64,000 nucleotides of DNA, taken from Thermoguttaceae bacterium (GTDB lineage Bacteria; Planctomycetota; Planctomycetia; Pirellulales; Thermoguttaceae). The notes beneath the pieces were generated by a model that made no database searches, was not told where the DNA came from, and saw only the letters and a program-made list of their open reading frames with translations. The position numbers and the translations under genes are program-made. The stretch spans positions 35,125-99,124 of the forward strand of contig JAGBAA010000094.1 in the NCBI GenBank assembly GCA_017939795.1. The letters are read 5' to 3'. This document shows, piece by piece, positions 35,258 through 44,966 of this stretch; positions within the stretch are counted from its first letter, which is position 1; each line of letters opens with the position of its first letter.

Positions 35258-36694
35258 CTATTCCTCTTCCTGAAGGATGGTCTTCTCGCGGTAGAATCGC
35301 ACTACCAGCAGGAAAAGCAGGGCGTTTACGAGTGCAAGGATCAGGAAGAAGAGACCGTAGGCACTCCCAGAGAGGAATCCTTCATGCCTTTCGCAGAGGA
35401 AATTGACCCCCGCGACAAAAAAGTTTCCGCAGGTCGTCGTGAGGAGAAAGGCCCCCATGACGATGGATTTCATACTGCGCGGGGACTGCGTGTAGGCAAA
35501 TTCCAGAGCCGTGACCGAGACGAGTACTTCTGCCGTCGTGAGGATGAGGTAGGCCGGAATCTGCCAGGCAAGATTCAGCACGATACCGCGGCCCGCCGCC
35601 AGTTCAAATGCCAGCGGGAAGCACTGCGCGATCACTGTGAGGAAAAGGCCGACGGCAATCTTTTTTAGTGTCGAATGCCCCCAGACTCGGTGCCAGACCG
35701 GGTAGATCCAGTATGTGAAAATCGGAATGAGGATCAGGATCAGGAGCGGATTAAGAGCCTGAAGCTGGGAGGGAAGCAGCTCGAAACTTCGGATGCTTTC
35801 CGGCAGGAACGTCAGCGGCGCAAAGATCTGCGCGTTCATTCCCTGCGCCTGCTTGACCCAGATGGTGGCAGTCTGATCGTAAACTGCCCAGAAAAGGATC
35901 AGGAAACCGAAAACGATGGAAATGCGTCCCAGAGTACCGAGGCATTCCCGATTTTTCAGATCATCGAGGATCTTCCAGCCAACGGGCTTCACGATCCGGT
36001 ATTTTTTGCGTCCGAGCCAGAGAATGAGCGTTGCGCACGCCATCAGGATCCCGGGAACTCCGAACGCCCAGCCGGGACCGCAGTGTTTCAGAAGCCACGG
36101 AGTCAAGAGCATCGAAAAGAAGGATCCAAAATTGATCGCGAGATAGAACCAATGGTAGACGCGGTTCAGATGGTGCTGATTCTCCGCAGTGAACTGGTCG
36201 CCGACGATCGCGGAAGTACATGATTTGATCCCGCCGGATCCCAGTGCGATGAGGGCGAGTCCCAGGAAAAGGAATGTGTGCGGATCGCAGCTCTGGAAAC
36301 AGTCGGGGAGTGCCAGCGCAAGGTGTCCCAGACAGTAAACGAGCGAAAGCCAGAACATGATGCGGAACTTTCCAAAGAAAATGTCCGCCAAAAGCGCACC
36401 GAGCAGCGGGAAAAAGTAAACGGAGCCTCTGAAAAGATGGATCCATCCGGCGGCTTCATTTTCCTGCATATTGAGGTACGTGGAACCTGAAAGATAGACC
36501 ATTAAGATCGCACTCATTCCATAGAAGGAAAACCGCTCGGCTGCTTCGTTCGCTACGATGTACGGAACTGCCGACGGAAGCCCTCCGGTGGAGGCCGGCT
36601 GCGAGGACGCAGTCGAAGAAACTGTTGATTCTGTGGAAACGGAGGCGCCCGAAACATCGGACCCGACGGATAATTGTTCCGATTCTCTATTCAT
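35258..36694 (-). CDS. POT/PTR-family proton-dependent peptide transporter
   Basis: A 478-residue inner-membrane transporter of the POT (PTR2) family that imports di- and tripeptides with protons. The N-terminal 45 residues are polar and disordered. Then comes the signature NEAAERFSFYGMSAILMVYLS, matching the FERFxYYGMRAxLxxY pattern with the ExxER-like charges. About 12-14 hydrophobic segments follow, including FRGSVYFFPLLGALLADIFFGKF (in part) and SGGIKSCTSAIVGDQF. It ends with a basic tail. Monocistronic by position: a promoter lies just upstream and a terminator follows the convergent dus gene. Confidence 0.9.
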   Translation of the reverse strand: MNRESEQLSVGSDVSGASVSTESTVSSTASSQPASTGGLPSAVPYIVANEAAERFSFYGMSAILMVYLSGSTYLNMQENEAAGWIHLFRGSVYFFPLLGALLADIFFGKFRIMFWLSLVYCLGHLALALPDCFQSCDPHTFLFLGLALIALGSGGIKSCTSAIVGDQFTAENQHHLNRVYHWFYLAINFGSFFSMLLTPWLLKHCGPGWAFGVPGILMACATLILWLGRKKYRIVKPVGWKILDDLKNRECLGTLGRISIVFGFLILFWAVYDQTATIWVKQAQGMNAQIFAPLTFLPESIRSFELLPSQLQALNPLLILILIPIFTYWIYPVWHRVWGHSTLKKIAVGLFLTVIAQCFPLAFELAAGRGIVLNLAWQIPAYLILTTAEVLVSVTALEFAYTQSPRSMKSIVMGAFLLTTTCGNFFVAGVNFLCERHEGFLSGSAYGLFFLILALVNALLFLLVVRFYREKTILQEEE

Positions 36695-36754
36695 GGAAAT
36701 GCCTGAAGGTGAAGTAAGGAAACGCCGAAATTCGGCAAAAATGCATTTGGGAAA

Positions 36755-36783
36755 ATTTTACCACGAAATGCCCGTTCTGTCAA
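36755..36783 (-). promoter_or_regulatory. Promoter of the POT transporter
   Basis: On the minus strand TTGACA (36778-36783), 17 bp, TAAAAT (36755-36760), about 60 bases upstream of the start. Confidence 0.7.
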
Positions 36784-36850
36784 GTGCCCGCAGCCGAATG
36801 TGCCAGCTTCGTGAATTGCCGGCTTCCGAATGAAAATCAGGCCCGGAAAA

Positions 36851-36883
36851 AAAGAAAGTACGCAGACTCGATCCTGCGTACTT
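36851..36883 (-). terminator. Terminator of the DUF1559 gene
   Basis: Ten perfect base pairs (36856-36865 with 36874-36883), loop of 8. On the minus strand a T-rich tail (CTTTCTTTTTTT) follows. Confidence 0.8.
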
Positions 36884-36904
36884 CCGGAAACTCCTGCGTC
36901 TGGG

Positions 36905-37921
36905 TCAGTCGTTGATGGATGCGGCATTTCCATCGGATTTCTTTCCGAGGTAGGAGTTGATCTCCATGTCGATACTGTACGAGACCCGGTGTGCAGAACC
37001 GTCGCACATGACCATTCCGAATGCACCGGCGTGCGTGCTTCCAAACGGCTGCCCCACATCGTATCCGCTACGGTCCTGGAGCGGTCGGCAGGAGTTTGTA
37101 TTGTTCGTCTGCCGGACATTGTCGTTGTCTGCGCCGGCGTATGGTCCGTGGTCGTCGCCATTGGCATAGTTGGAGGCCGGGGTCGGTTCGTATCTGTCCG
37201 TGGTGAGGTACTTCTCGCCGTAGAGATACGTGTTGCTCGTTCCGTCACGGATCTCTCCAAGCTGCACGGCACTCTTGAAGTCAGTGGTGCCGGTGATGGT
37301 GTGGCTGACGGTCATCGTCTGTCCCTGCTCGTAGGAATTTGGATAGCCGCCCGTATAGTATCCGTCACCGCAGGCCCCAGCATAGTCGATCTTTGCGCTC
37401 ACGCCGCCGAGGTCCCTGCAATTGTTCGTGTATGCCCACCCATAGTAGGTTTTCGCCATACGGCGCGAGGGACAGTTGAAGTACGCAATGGGCGTCTGCG
37501 CACGGATCACATTTGCGTCTTTGATCGTATTGTCTGCGCTCTTGTTTCCGTCACCGCCAAGCTGCCAAAGTGCCTGCTGTTCGAGGAACGGCAAAAGGGA
37601 GTAGACCCAGTTTCCCGGCTGTTTTTCGCCGAATCCGAAGTCGGGATCTCCTTCCCAATATGCACGCCAGCCGCCGGACGGAAGGCATTTGGAAGAACTT
37701 TCGTGATTCAGCGCAGCAAGTCCGAACTGCTTCAGATTATTATTGCACTGCATCTGGCGGGCAGCTTCACGAGCCTGCTGGACTGCGGGAAGAAGCAGGC
37801 CGACAAGCATTCCGATGATGGCGATGACGACAAGAAGCTCCACAAGTGTAAAACCGCGACGATTTTTGGACGTCGCAGTTTCCGTATTCTCAGAAACAGA
37901 ACGGATTCGGAATTTCTGCAT
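36905..37921 (-). CDS. DUF1559 protein with prepilin-type N-terminus
   Basis: A 338-residue protein with a type IV prepilin-like leader: a basic stretch, then [17 protein letters not shown] (cleavage after Gly, conserved Glu5) and a long hydrophobic helix, followed by [23 protein letters not shown], the classic DUF1559 opening. The C-terminal part contains [10 protein letters not shown] and [25 protein letters not shown], also family-typical. DUF1559 is a large family almost restricted to Planctomycetota and related phyla, so this gene is strong evidence for the host phylum. The exact role is unknown. It is single, with its own promoter and terminator. Confidence 0.95.
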   Translation of the reverse strand: MQKFRIRSVSENTETATSKNRRGFTLVELLVVIAIIGMLVGLLLPAVQQAREAARQMQCNNNLKQFGLAALNHESSSKCLPSGGWRAYWEGDPDFGFGEKQPGNWVYSLLPFLEQQALWQLGGDGNKSADNTIKDANVIRAQTPIAYFNCPSRRMAKTYYGWAYTNNCRDLGGVSAKIDYAGACGDGYYTGGYPNSYEQGQTMTVSHTITGTTDFKSAVQLGEIRDGTSNTYLYGEKYLTTDRYEPTPASNYANGDDHGPYAGADNDNVRQTNNTNSCRPLQDRSGYDVGQPFGSTHAGAFGMVMCDGSAHRVSYSIDMEINSYLGKKSDGNAASIND

Positions 37922-38023
37922 GATCTATTCCCCAATATTTTCGATTTTCCAGGATCCTGATTTGTTTTTTGTTTAAAATTTGCGAGAGCAGCTTTTCCGC
38001 ATGGAAAAGTCACCTATCCTTTT

Positions 38024-38051
38024 ATTATACGACCGAAATCATAAAAATCAA
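38024..38051 (-). promoter_or_regulatory. Promoter of the DUF1559 gene
   Basis: On the minus strand TTGATT (38046-38051), 16 bp, TATAAT (38024-38029). Confidence 0.65.
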
Positions 38052-38123
38052 CTGTCTGAACGTAAAAATTTTAAATTTTTGAGGAAATTTTTCTTTTTTT
38101 TTCGGTTCTCGGCACTGGGGGAG

Positions 38124-38151
38124 TTGAAAAAGAAGATTTTACGTGTACAAT
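38124..38151 (+). promoter_or_regulatory. Promoter of the PP-loop gene
   Basis: TTGAAA (38124-38129), 16 bp, TACAAT (38146-38151); five G lie two bases upstream of the -35. Confidence 0.65.
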
Positions 38152-38240
38152 GAAAGCTGATTCATTTTGACCGGATCCCGCGTTTCGGCGGGTTCATTTA
38201 AAACATTTTGGAGGCGGTGAGCCTGCTCCCGCAAAATTTC

Positions 38241-39242
38241 ATGAAAAAAGCGATCGCTCTTCTTTCCGGCGGATTCGACAGTCTGCTGGCCGTCCGGATC
38301 ATGCAGAAACAGGGTTTTGAGGTCATTGGGCTGAATGTCATCACGCCGTTTTGCGACACGTCCGCAGCTGCGCAGGAAGCTGCCGAAATGCTCGGCATCG
38401 AGTGCCGGTACGTTAAGACGGATGACTCGTATCTCGAGCTGGTCCGTCATCCCCGATACGGCTACGGAAAAGGGGTGAATCCGTGTCTTGACTGCCATCT
38501 GTATATGATCCGGCGTGCCAAGGAGCTGATGGAAGAACTCGATGCCGACATCGTCGTGACGGGCGAGGTCATTGGTCAGCGTCCCATGAGCCAGCAGCGT
38601 CACCATCTCGAAATGCTTGACTACCACAGCGGGATCCAGGGACGGCTCATTCGCCCGATCTGCGGGAAACTCCTTCCTCCGACCGAAGCGGAACTCACGG
38701 GGATCGTGGATCGAGAGCAGCTTTACGCCCTTTCCGGACGCGCGCGCACGCCGCTCCATCAACTTGGCACGGAACTCGGCATCGAAAAGATCAAGACTTC
38801 CATGGCGGGCTGTGTTCTGACAGAAATCTCCTTTGCACCGCGAGTTCGCGACCTGATCCGGCACGAAACGGACCAGACGGAGGCCTGGGAGTACGAGATC
38901 CTCCGATTCGGCCGCCATATCCGCCTGGACCGTGAGACGAAAGTGGTGCTGGGACGCCGGGAGTCGGACTGCGATTTCCTCTCCGCGAAATTCCGCGAAT
39001 GCTGTGCGGAACGTGCCGACGTCATGTACTGGGAGCCCGAGAGCTACATGGGACCGAGCGTCATGCTGATCGGTCGGATCGACGGCGAGACGATGCGTTT
39101 CGCGCAGGATATGCAGGTCGGCTACTCGAAAAATGCCGTGCCGGGCAACATTCAGCTTCATCGGTACCATAAAACGGAAGAGTGGATCGAAGCATTCGAG
39201 CCGACGGAAGGTTTCGACATCAAAAAGTTCAAAACGCTCTGA
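38241..39242 (+). CDS. PP-loop ATPase, ThiI/MnmA-like tRNA thiolation family
   Basis: A 333-residue protein beginning MKKAIALLSGGFDSLLAVRIM, the N-type ATP pyrophosphatase loop (SGGxDS). It also has VNPCLDCHLYMIRRA with a CxxC, VTGEVIGQRPMSQQRHH, and a conserved Cys in MAGCVLTEISFAPRVRDL. This pattern is that of the tRNA 4-thiouridine/2-thiouridine synthase-like proteins (ThiI/MnmA-related) that carry an extra C-terminal domain; here the last 110 residues (from about WEYEILRFGRHIRL) form that extra domain. It is probably a tRNA thiolation enzyme, but which U is modified cannot be said. The ATG at 38241 is chosen from the start of homology; GTG 38217 and TTG 38208 are alternatives nearer a GGAGG at 38210. 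Confidence 0.75.
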   Translation: MKKAIALLSGGFDSLLAVRIMQKQGFEVIGLNVITPFCDTSAAAQEAAEMLGIECRYVKTDDSYLELVRHPRYGYGKGVNPCLDCHLYMIRRAKELMEELDADIVVTGEVIGQRPMSQQRHHLEMLDYHSGIQGRLIRPICGKLLPPTEAELTGIVDREQLYALSGRARTPLHQLGTELGIEKIKTSMAGCVLTEISFAPRVRDLIRHETDQTEAWEYEILRFGRHIRLDRETKVVLGRRESDCDFLSAKFRECCAERADVMYWEPESYMGPSVMLIGRIDGETMRFAQDMQVGYSKNAVPGNIQLHRYHKTEEWIEAFEPTEGFDIKKFKTL

Positions 39243-39320
39243 CCGCCAGGCCGCAGCAATCAAAAATACACAAAAAACACAAACACACAAAGACCTCAAA
39301 AAGTTTTTGAAAGGAGAGTC

Positions 39321-39356
39321 TGAGAGGGAAACGATTTTCAAAATGTTTCCCTCTCA
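39321..39356. repeat. TGAGAGGGAAAC-type intergenic hairpin, copy 2
   Basis: TGAGAGGGAAAC (39321-39332) pairs perfectly with GTTTCCCTCTCA (39345-39356), plus inner ATTT/AAAT. The copy at 27343-27373 is nearly the same. The 39243-39558 gap holds no gene; it contains this element and two AAAAGTTTTTGAA blocks. Confidence 0.55.
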
Positions 39357-39558
39357 CGGCCGCGGTCTCTTCACGGGCAGCCAGATTTCTCCCGAAGGGT
39401 GAAATCGCGCGTGGGACCTTTAGCCGAAAATCTCAATCGCTAAGGGTATCGAATATTCCGTACAAAAACATCGAAAAGTTTTTGAAGGCCGCGAGCCGCA
39501 ACGGTCGAAAATCTGTGCAGGCTTGCGCATTTCCTACCTGTTTACGAAGGAGGCAGAC

Positions 39559-41928
39559 ATGAAAAAAAGCAAATTCGATTTGATCCACCGTTCCAGAACG
39601 TTTTTTGCCGCGTTCCTCTTTTTTGCCGTTTCCCTCGCCATCTGTGTTTTGGATGCGGAATGCGGCGAGTTGAAGATCCTCGCGCCTCCGGAGCATCAGA
39701 ATTCCGCTTATGGAATTGCGGCGGAAGAGCTTCAAAAGTACTGGGAACAGGTTACTGGAAAGCGTCTTGAGATCGTGTATGAAGGAAACTCTGAAGACGA
39801 TTTTCTCGTCATCGGCTCGGATTCCGTGAATCATTTTGTTCGGGAACTGATCGAACGAAAAGTGATCCGCGATCTCCCGCTCAAGACCGCCTCGGACGAC
39901 TTTCGGCTTCTTTCCGTCAGGGATGGCGAACGTATGCACCTGCTTTTTGCCGGGGGACGCGGCCGCTCAACACTTTACGCCGTTTACGCATTTCTCGAAG
40001 AACGCGCGGGCTGCCGATGGTTCTGGGACGGCGATGTCGTGCCGAAACGGGAGACGCTCGACATTTCGGGCCTCGATGTTCACGAATCTCCGCGCTTTGA
40101 GTACCGCGGGCAGCGCTATTTCGCGCACCGCAGTCTTCACCGTTTTCAGGCCGAGCACTGGTCTCTGGAAGACTGGCAGAAAGAGATCGACTGGCTCCTG
40201 AAAAAACGCTTGAACGTCTTCATGCTGCGCATCGGAATGGACGACGTTTTTCAGAAGGCGTTCCCGGACATCGTGGACTACCCGGATCCCGCGAAACCGC
40301 TTCCGGAAGCACTGGGCGGGTACGACAACCGGTCACTTTTCTGGTCGCTTGAATTCCGCGGGAAGTTGCGGAAAGGGATCCTTGACTACGCCTTTGAACG
40401 TGACCTGATGCACCCGGAAGATTTCGGCACGATGAGCCACTGGTACTCACGTACCCCCAAACAGTTCCTCGAAAAAGTCGATCCGAAATTCCTCCCGCAA
40501 GCCGCGGGACCGCACAATGTGCCGACGGCACTGGCGTGGGACATTCGGGAGGATGAAAATCTTCAGAACTACTGGAAGCTGACGGAAGCGCACATCAAAC
40601 ACTACGGAAAACCGGAACTTTTCCACACGATTGGACTTGCCGAGCGTCACTGCTATCGTGACCGCGAAGACAATCTGCGTCTGAAGCTCTACACGTACCG
40701 CCGTCTGATCGAAAATCTCCGGAAAAACTACCCGAACGGTACCCTCCTGCTTGCCGGCTGGGATTTCTATTTCGGATGGAAACCGGAAGAAATGCGTGAG
40801 TTTATCGCACAGCTCGACCCGGAAAAGACGCTGATCTGGGACTACGAGGCTGACGCGCCGGGGGCGAACAACTTCACGAACTGGGGTGTCGTCGGAAAAT
40901 TCCCTTACGTCTTCGGCATTTTCCAGGCATACGAGAATGCGATGGATATTCGCGGAAACTACCCGCGGATCGAAGAACGTCAGCAAGCGATCCTGAACGA
41001 TCCGTTCTGCCGCGGGTACATTCTGTGGCCGGAGAACTCGCACGCGGACATTTTCATGCTGCACTACTTCACGCAGAACGCGTGGAAACCGGGAGTCAAG
41101 AGCGTCGAGGAACATCTCGCCGACTTCTGCTCCGACCGCTACGGCAATCAGGCCCAGGAGATGAACGCCGTGTGGGAGAAAGTCCTTCCGATCTCGCAGA
41201 TGCTGAACTGGAGCCTGAACTTCTGGTCCCAGACCGCAAAAATGATGAACGCTCCGGATCGGGTCACGACACCGGGAATTTGGCGCAGCGCATACGAAGA
41301 TCAAAAGCCGCGGCTTGCGGACGCTCCGGAGATCTTCCGTCTTCTTGCCGAGATCGACTGGTCCGCCCCGTTCATTCGCCGCGACACGATCGACCTTGCG
41401 CGTACGACCGCCGACCGGATGCTGACATTTGCGCGCGTTTCCGTGGTCCATTCGATGCACGAGTGGCGAGAAGGGAGACTTTCGGCCGAGGAAGTCCGCG
41501 TCAAGATCGCGGCGTATCGGGAACTTCTCGGTGCGATGCGCGATATGCTCGCCCTTCATGAAGACTACTCGATGTGGGAGACTCTGGAAAAACTGAATGC
41601 CGTCGAACCCATTCAGAATCCGGATTTTGACCGCGTTCTGCTGGACAATGCGTCGTGCTCGTACTGCCAGTCGCACCAGTACGAGCTGATGGAGCACTGG
41701 TACCTGCCGTGTATCCAGACGTTTCTTGCGTGGGGCGAAGACCGTCTTGCACGCGGCGATAAATCGGCATTCACGCCTCCCGCGCAGTTCCCGAAAGTCC
41801 TGAAGGAGACTCGGGAAAAGGTCCTCGGCACGAAGCTCAGCGAAATGCGTCCCGCCCTTCCCCGTACGCCGGAGACCTACCGGCAAACGATGCAGAAAGC
41901 CTCCGCAGCATCCGCGGCGCTTCTCTGA
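39559..41928 (+). CDS. Secreted GH89-like alpha-N-acetylglucosaminidase family protein
   Basis: A 789-residue exported protein. The ATG at 39559 has AAGGAGG upstream and opens a signal peptide (FFAAFLFFAVSLAICVLDAECG). Residues about 25-130 follow the NAGLU-type N-terminal alpha/beta domain (YGIAAEELQKYWEQVTGKRLEIV...GRGRSTLYAVYAFLEERAGCRWFWDGD). Then come FEYRGQRYFAHRSLH and WQKEIDWLLKKRLNVFMLRIG, like the start of the GH89 barrel, and a helical C-terminal region. Related DUF4838 proteins share the N-terminal part, so DUF4838-type glycosidase is the main alternative. Catalytic glutamates are not certain. It would release terminal sugars from host or plant glycans. Confidence 0.65.
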   Translation: MKKSKFDLIHRSRTFFAAFLFFAVSLAICVLDAECGELKILAPPEHQNSAYGIAAEELQKYWEQVTGKRLEIVYEGNSEDDFLVIGSDSVNHFVRELIERKVIRDLPLKTASDDFRLLSVRDGERMHLLFAGGRGRSTLYAVYAFLEERAGCRWFWDGDVVPKRETLDISGLDVHESPRFEYRGQRYFAHRSLHRFQAEHWSLEDWQKEIDWLLKKRLNVFMLRIGMDDVFQKAFPDIVDYPDPAKPLPEALGGYDNRSLFWSLEFRGKLRKGILDYAFERDLMHPEDFGTMSHWYSRTPKQFLEKVDPKFLPQAAGPHNVPTALAWDIREDENLQNYWKLTEAHIKHYGKPELFHTIGLAERHCYRDREDNLRLKLYTYRRLIENLRKNYPNGTLLLAGWDFYFGWKPEEMREFIAQLDPEKTLIWDYEADAPGANNFTNWGVVGKFPYVFGIFQAYENAMDIRGNYPRIEERQQAILNDPFCRGYILWPENSHADIFMLHYFTQNAWKPGVKSVEEHLADFCSDRYGNQAQEMNAVWEKVLPISQMLNWSLNFWSQTAKMMNAPDRVTTPGIWRSAYEDQKPRLADAPEIFRLLAEIDWSAPFIRRDTIDLARTTADRMLTFARVSVVHSMHEWREGRLSAEEVRVKIAAYRELLGAMRDMLALHEDYSMWETLEKLNAVEPIQNPDFDRVLLDNASCSYCQSHQYELMEHWYLPCIQTFLAWGEDRLARGDKSAFTPPAQFPKVLKETREKVLGTKLSEMRPALPRTPETYRQTMQKASAASAALL

Positions 41929-41952
41929 TTCAAAAAATCTAAAGAGAAAAAC

Positions 41953-41993
41953 AGAGGGAGGAACGAATTTTAAAAATCCACGTTCCTCCCTCT
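41953..41993. terminator. Terminator after the GH89-like gene
   Basis: Thirteen perfect base pairs: AGAGGGAGGAACG (41953-41965) with CGTTCCTCCCTCT (41981-41993). Confidence 0.7.
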
Positions 41994-42116
41994 TGCACGT
42001 CATGGCTAAACCAACCGTCTGCTGACTCGCAAAACATTGCCGCACGCAGGTCCGACTGCTCCGAAAATTTCACTGCGGAAACCTCCGAAACTGCCAAATT
42101 TTCCGTTCCTTTGGCT

Positions 42117-42662
42117 TCAGCCTTTCTCTTTGCGCCGATGCTCGAAGATCCGTTCCCGGCAGCGGGTCAGGAACGGATGGTACGTCGGCTCCCGGTAATC
42201 CGGAAAGGTCCACGGAAAGGCCGTCCATTCCCCGCGGGTAAACGAAAGCGTGATCTCGGCGTAGATCCCATCCCCAATGTAGATCCGATGGTAGAAGTCC
42301 TTCGATGAGGCCAAAACCAGCTTTCCGAGCGTCACATACCCCGGATCGATGTTCAGCGGACGGACTTCCGGTACGGAAAATTCACTCGCGAATTCTTCTT
42401 CCCACACATTCGACTGGTTTTTCATCTCTGCGAGCCTTTGAGGATCCATCATTGGTTCCATCGCAAAGAAGATCTTCCTTAAATGCGGCCCCATCGACGC
42501 ATCATAGTACTGCGTCTGCTCAAACGGGAACGGTTCACTTTCCAGAACGATCTTTCCCCAGTGTACCTCAATTTTCTTCTTCGCCCACTCGATCGCCTCG
42601 GGATAGTGCGTGAAGACAGCCGTCATTGGTAAAACCGGTTCCGGAACATGGATCAGTCCCAT
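42117..42662 (-). CDS. DUF4416-family protein
   Basis: A 181-residue cytoplasmic protein matching DUF4416: QTQYYDASMGPHLRKIFFAM, then RPLNIDPGYVTLGKLVLAS, then FYHRIYIGDGIYAEITLSF. The family's biochemical role is unknown; it is common in anaerobes and deep-branching bacteria. The start at 42662 gives MGLIHVPEPV with GGAGAG upstream. It is on the same strand as the sugar-phosphate isomerase and esterase upstream but a hairpin separates them. Confidence 0.85.
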   Translation of the reverse strand: MGLIHVPEPVLPMTAVFTHYPEAIEWAKKKIEVHWGKIVLESEPFPFEQTQYYDASMGPHLRKIFFAMEPMMDPQRLAEMKNQSNVWEEEFASEFSVPEVRPLNIDPGYVTLGKLVLASSKDFYHRIYIGDGIYAEITLSFTRGEWTAFPWTFPDYREPTYHPFLTRCRERIFEHRRKEKG

Positions 42663-42791
42663 GAGATCTCTCCTTTATTTCAAAAAATCAACTTGAAAGA
42701 CCGGAAATCGACCACTGAAAACACAGTAAGGGACGTTCCTTCATCCTGATCGTTTTGAGGACTCCTGTTTCCCGTGTTTTCAGCAGAGAGT

Positions 42792-42827
42792 ACGCCCTTT
42801 TCCATACTCTTGTACGAAAACGGGCGT
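42792..42827 (-). terminator. Hairpin after the isomerase gene
   Basis: ACGCCC (42792-42797) and GGGCGT (42822-42827) with inner TTTTC/GAAAA pairing. There is no T-run, so termination is uncertain. Confidence 0.4.
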
Positions 42828-42835
42828 TAGGGAAA

Positions 42836-43687
42836 TCAGCGCGGGATACTGCGGAGGTACGCTGCACTCTGCCGCATACTTTCTTCCCAGCCGACGTTCT
42901 TGTCCACAGAACCTTCGAGGACCTGCGTGCCGAAATAGCCGGCTTCTCGGTATGCCTTGAATATCTTCACGTAATCCAGTTTGCCTTTTCCAAGGATGGT
43001 CGAATCTTTCGCGTGGGCGGCGACGATGAGTCCCTTGAGCTTCAGAATGTCTTCGCAGACTTCTTCCGTCGTTTTGTAGAGGCGGATCATGTTTCCCGGA
43101 TCGTAGAAAATGCGGACTGCCGGGGAGTCGATGCCTTCGATCAGACGCAGATGTTCATGGTATTTCATCGGTGCTTCGATCGTCAGGACGACCCCTTTGT
43201 CCTCGGCCTTCGGTGCCAGTTCGCGGAAACGTCGGATGGTCTCGGCATACTTCTCGTCCGTATCGATCTTTCCGCGGCCGAAGTAGGAGATAAGGACGTG
43301 CTTCACGTTCATCGCAGCCATGACGTCGATGCATGAGGAGACCTGCTCAACTGCGTCCGGAATGGACCAGAACGGATTGCCGTTGAACTCGCCCATCGCC
43401 AGTGACGTGATCTCGATGCCGGTCTCGGCAGACTGGGCGAGGATCCGATCGCGGATCGCCGGGACCCGCATATCGCTTCCTTTTCCCGTAGGACGCAGAG
43501 GAAGGCTGATCTGGAGACAGTCCATTCCCAGTGCTTTTGCCTGGTCAAAATTACTGCTCCAGATGCCGACTTTACACGGTCCGATATTTTCATCCGCCAG
43601 GCATTTTGCGAGGCTTCCGCCGCACAGAAGCGTACCGGCCGTACCCATCACACCGGCCTTGAGCATTTCTCGACGATTCAGTTTCAT
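42836..43687 (-). CDS. Sugar phosphate isomerase/epimerase-like TIM barrel with Tat-type signal
   Basis: A 283-residue xylose-isomerase-like TIM barrel. The ATG at 43687 has AAGGAG upstream; the N-terminus MKLNRREMLKAGVMGTAGTLLCGG is a twin-arginine signal, here shown only to its first part in function. Metal/active-site regions include VVLTIEAPMKYHEHLRLI, RIFYDPGNMIR, and AAHAKDSTILG, following the E/D/H/E metal pattern of the family. These proteins isomerise or epimerise sugars or inosose; the secreted ones in planctomycetes are uncharacterised. It lies 107 bases downstream of the esterase gene on the same strand, likely one operon. It is related to the other barrel at 45 kb but not nearly identical. 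Confidence 0.85.
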   Translation of the reverse strand: MKLNRREMLKAGVMGTAGTLLCGGSLAKCLADENIGPCKVGIWSSNFDQAKALGMDCLQISLPLRPTGKGSDMRVPAIRDRILAQSAETGIEITSLAMGEFNGNPFWSIPDAVEQVSSCIDVMAAMNVKHVLISYFGRGKIDTDEKYAETIRRFRELAPKAEDKGVVLTIEAPMKYHEHLRLIEGIDSPAVRIFYDPGNMIRLYKTTEEVCEDILKLKGLIVAAHAKDSTILGKGKLDYVKIFKAYREAGYFGTQVLEGSVDKNVGWEESMRQSAAYLRSIPR

Positions 43688-43794
43688 TTTCTTCTCCTTT
43701 TCAGTTTTTCTGTGGACTTTCTTGAATTTCAAAATCAGGCGGGAGCGGGATCCCAAAAGAAACGGAAACTCACGGTTTCCCGTTTTTGTGCGTT

Positions 43795-44673
43795 TTATTT
43801 GGCATTCAGGTAGTCGCGAATATACTCGCCTGCCGGTGCCGCGACAGTGCCGTGGTTCGTGCCTTCGTAGCTTCGGATCTCAACCTCGCGATGGTTTTTC
43901 ACAGTACGGAGCATCGCAGCCAGAAGGTAGTTTTCCTCAACTCGCGCAGGCCATTCGAGTTTTGGATCTCCAACGAGCAGGTGCATGTTGGGGCAGGGGA
44001 CCTTCGTGAAATAAAGCGGAGCCATTTCGTCGATACACAGCGGGTTGTTTGCGCCGTGCTTTTTACCGGGTTCAGCACGTTCGCCGACGACCTGAAAGTG
44101 TGTCGTCATCTGTCCGCTGATCGGAAACGCGCCGGCCAGCTCCATGTTTGAAATGCCGAATTTGCCGAGGTACTGCGGATCCAGCGCGATCATTGCGGAA
44201 AGGTACCCGCCTGCCGAGTGGCCGCTGACGTAGACTTTTTTCGGATCGCCCCCATACTTTTCGATATTTCGGAATGTCCACGCGACGGATGCTGCCGCAT
44301 CAAAAAGGGCGTCCCGGCAGGAGGCCTGGGGGTAGAGACGGTAGTTTACGGGGACGACGAGGAATTTCTGGTCGCGGAACTGCGCAGGAATATGGCGGTT
44401 TCCGCCGGAAAGTCCGCCTCCGTGGAACCAGACGATGACTGGTGCGTTTTTCGAGGCCGTTTGGGGACGGTAGACATCCAGAACGCAGCGTTCCCGTGCG
44501 TAGTCTGCATTTCCGGAGATCTCGGCATCCTGGGTATAGTAGGCGATCGCTTGCGTTAATTCGTTAGCCTGCTGTGCATTTGCGGGAACTGCTGAAACTA
44601 CGGAAGGTACTGCTGACACAAGGAAGGCCAAAATCAGAATGAAATGGCGTGAAAAGATGGATGGTTTTTCCAT
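43795..44673 (-). CDS. Secreted alpha/beta-hydrolase (esterase/lipase, BD-FAE-like)
   Basis: A 292-residue exported hydrolase. Signal peptide (HFILILAFLVSAVPSVVSA) at the N-terminus. The oxyanion-hole motif is VIVWFHGGGLSGGN (HGGG), the nucleophile motif is VSGHSAGGYLS (Ser in GHSAG), and the C-terminal SYEGTNHGTV supplies the catalytic His; the acid is likely in the preceding LLVGDPKLE. The HGGG form matches the hormone-sensitive-lipase/BD-FAE group, which includes xylan and pectin esterases. A consensus promoter lies 65 bases upstream, and the isomerase follows. Confidence 0.88.
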   Translation of the reverse strand: MEKPSIFSRHFILILAFLVSAVPSVVSAVPANAQQANELTQAIAYYTQDAEISGNADYARERCVLDVYRPQTASKNAPVIVWFHGGGLSGGNRHIPAQFRDQKFLVVPVNYRLYPQASCRDALFDAAASVAWTFRNIEKYGGDPKKVYVSGHSAGGYLSAMIALDPQYLGKFGISNMELAGAFPISGQMTTHFQVVGERAEPGKKHGANNPLCIDEMAPLYFTKVPCPNMHLLVGDPKLEWPARVEENYLLAAMLRTVKNHREVEIRSYEGTNHGTVAAPAGEYIRDYLNAK

Positions 44674-44737
44674 GGGATTCCTTTCATGGGGATCCTGAAT
44701 GTGGGAAAATCGGCGGGAAATCGTGGACTTTTCCTAC

Positions 44738-44766
44738 ATTATAGAAAATGTGTCCCCAATTGTCAA
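44738..44766 (-). promoter_or_regulatory. Consensus promoter of the esterase-isomerase unit
   Basis: On the minus strand TTGACA (44761-44766), 17 bp, TATAAT (44738-44743): both hexamers perfect. Confidence 0.85.
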
Positions 44767-44866
44767 GGAGACGGAGAGAGAATTTTGCGAAAATTTTCTA
44801 AATCTCTGCGGTCGATGCTTTATTTCTGTTTTTGCGCGAATTTTTTGATTTTCTTTAGAGAAACAC

Positions 44867-44895
44867 TTGACTCTCCCGATACTTTCTTCTATAAT
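44867..44895 (+). promoter_or_regulatory. Promoter of the sugar phosphate isomerase at 45 kb
   Basis: TTGACT (44867-44872), 17 bp, TATAAT (44890-44895), divergent to the esterase promoter. Confidence 0.8.
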
Positions 44896-44966
44896 GAAAC
44901 TGAGAATGTGGGGGAACCTGCGTTTTTTCTCCCAAAATACCCACCTTAAATGAAAGGAATGTTGCC

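Noticed and set aside
42005..42116. Possible small RNA in the gap before DUF4416
   Set aside because: No promoter, pairing or terminator beyond the hairpin already listed.
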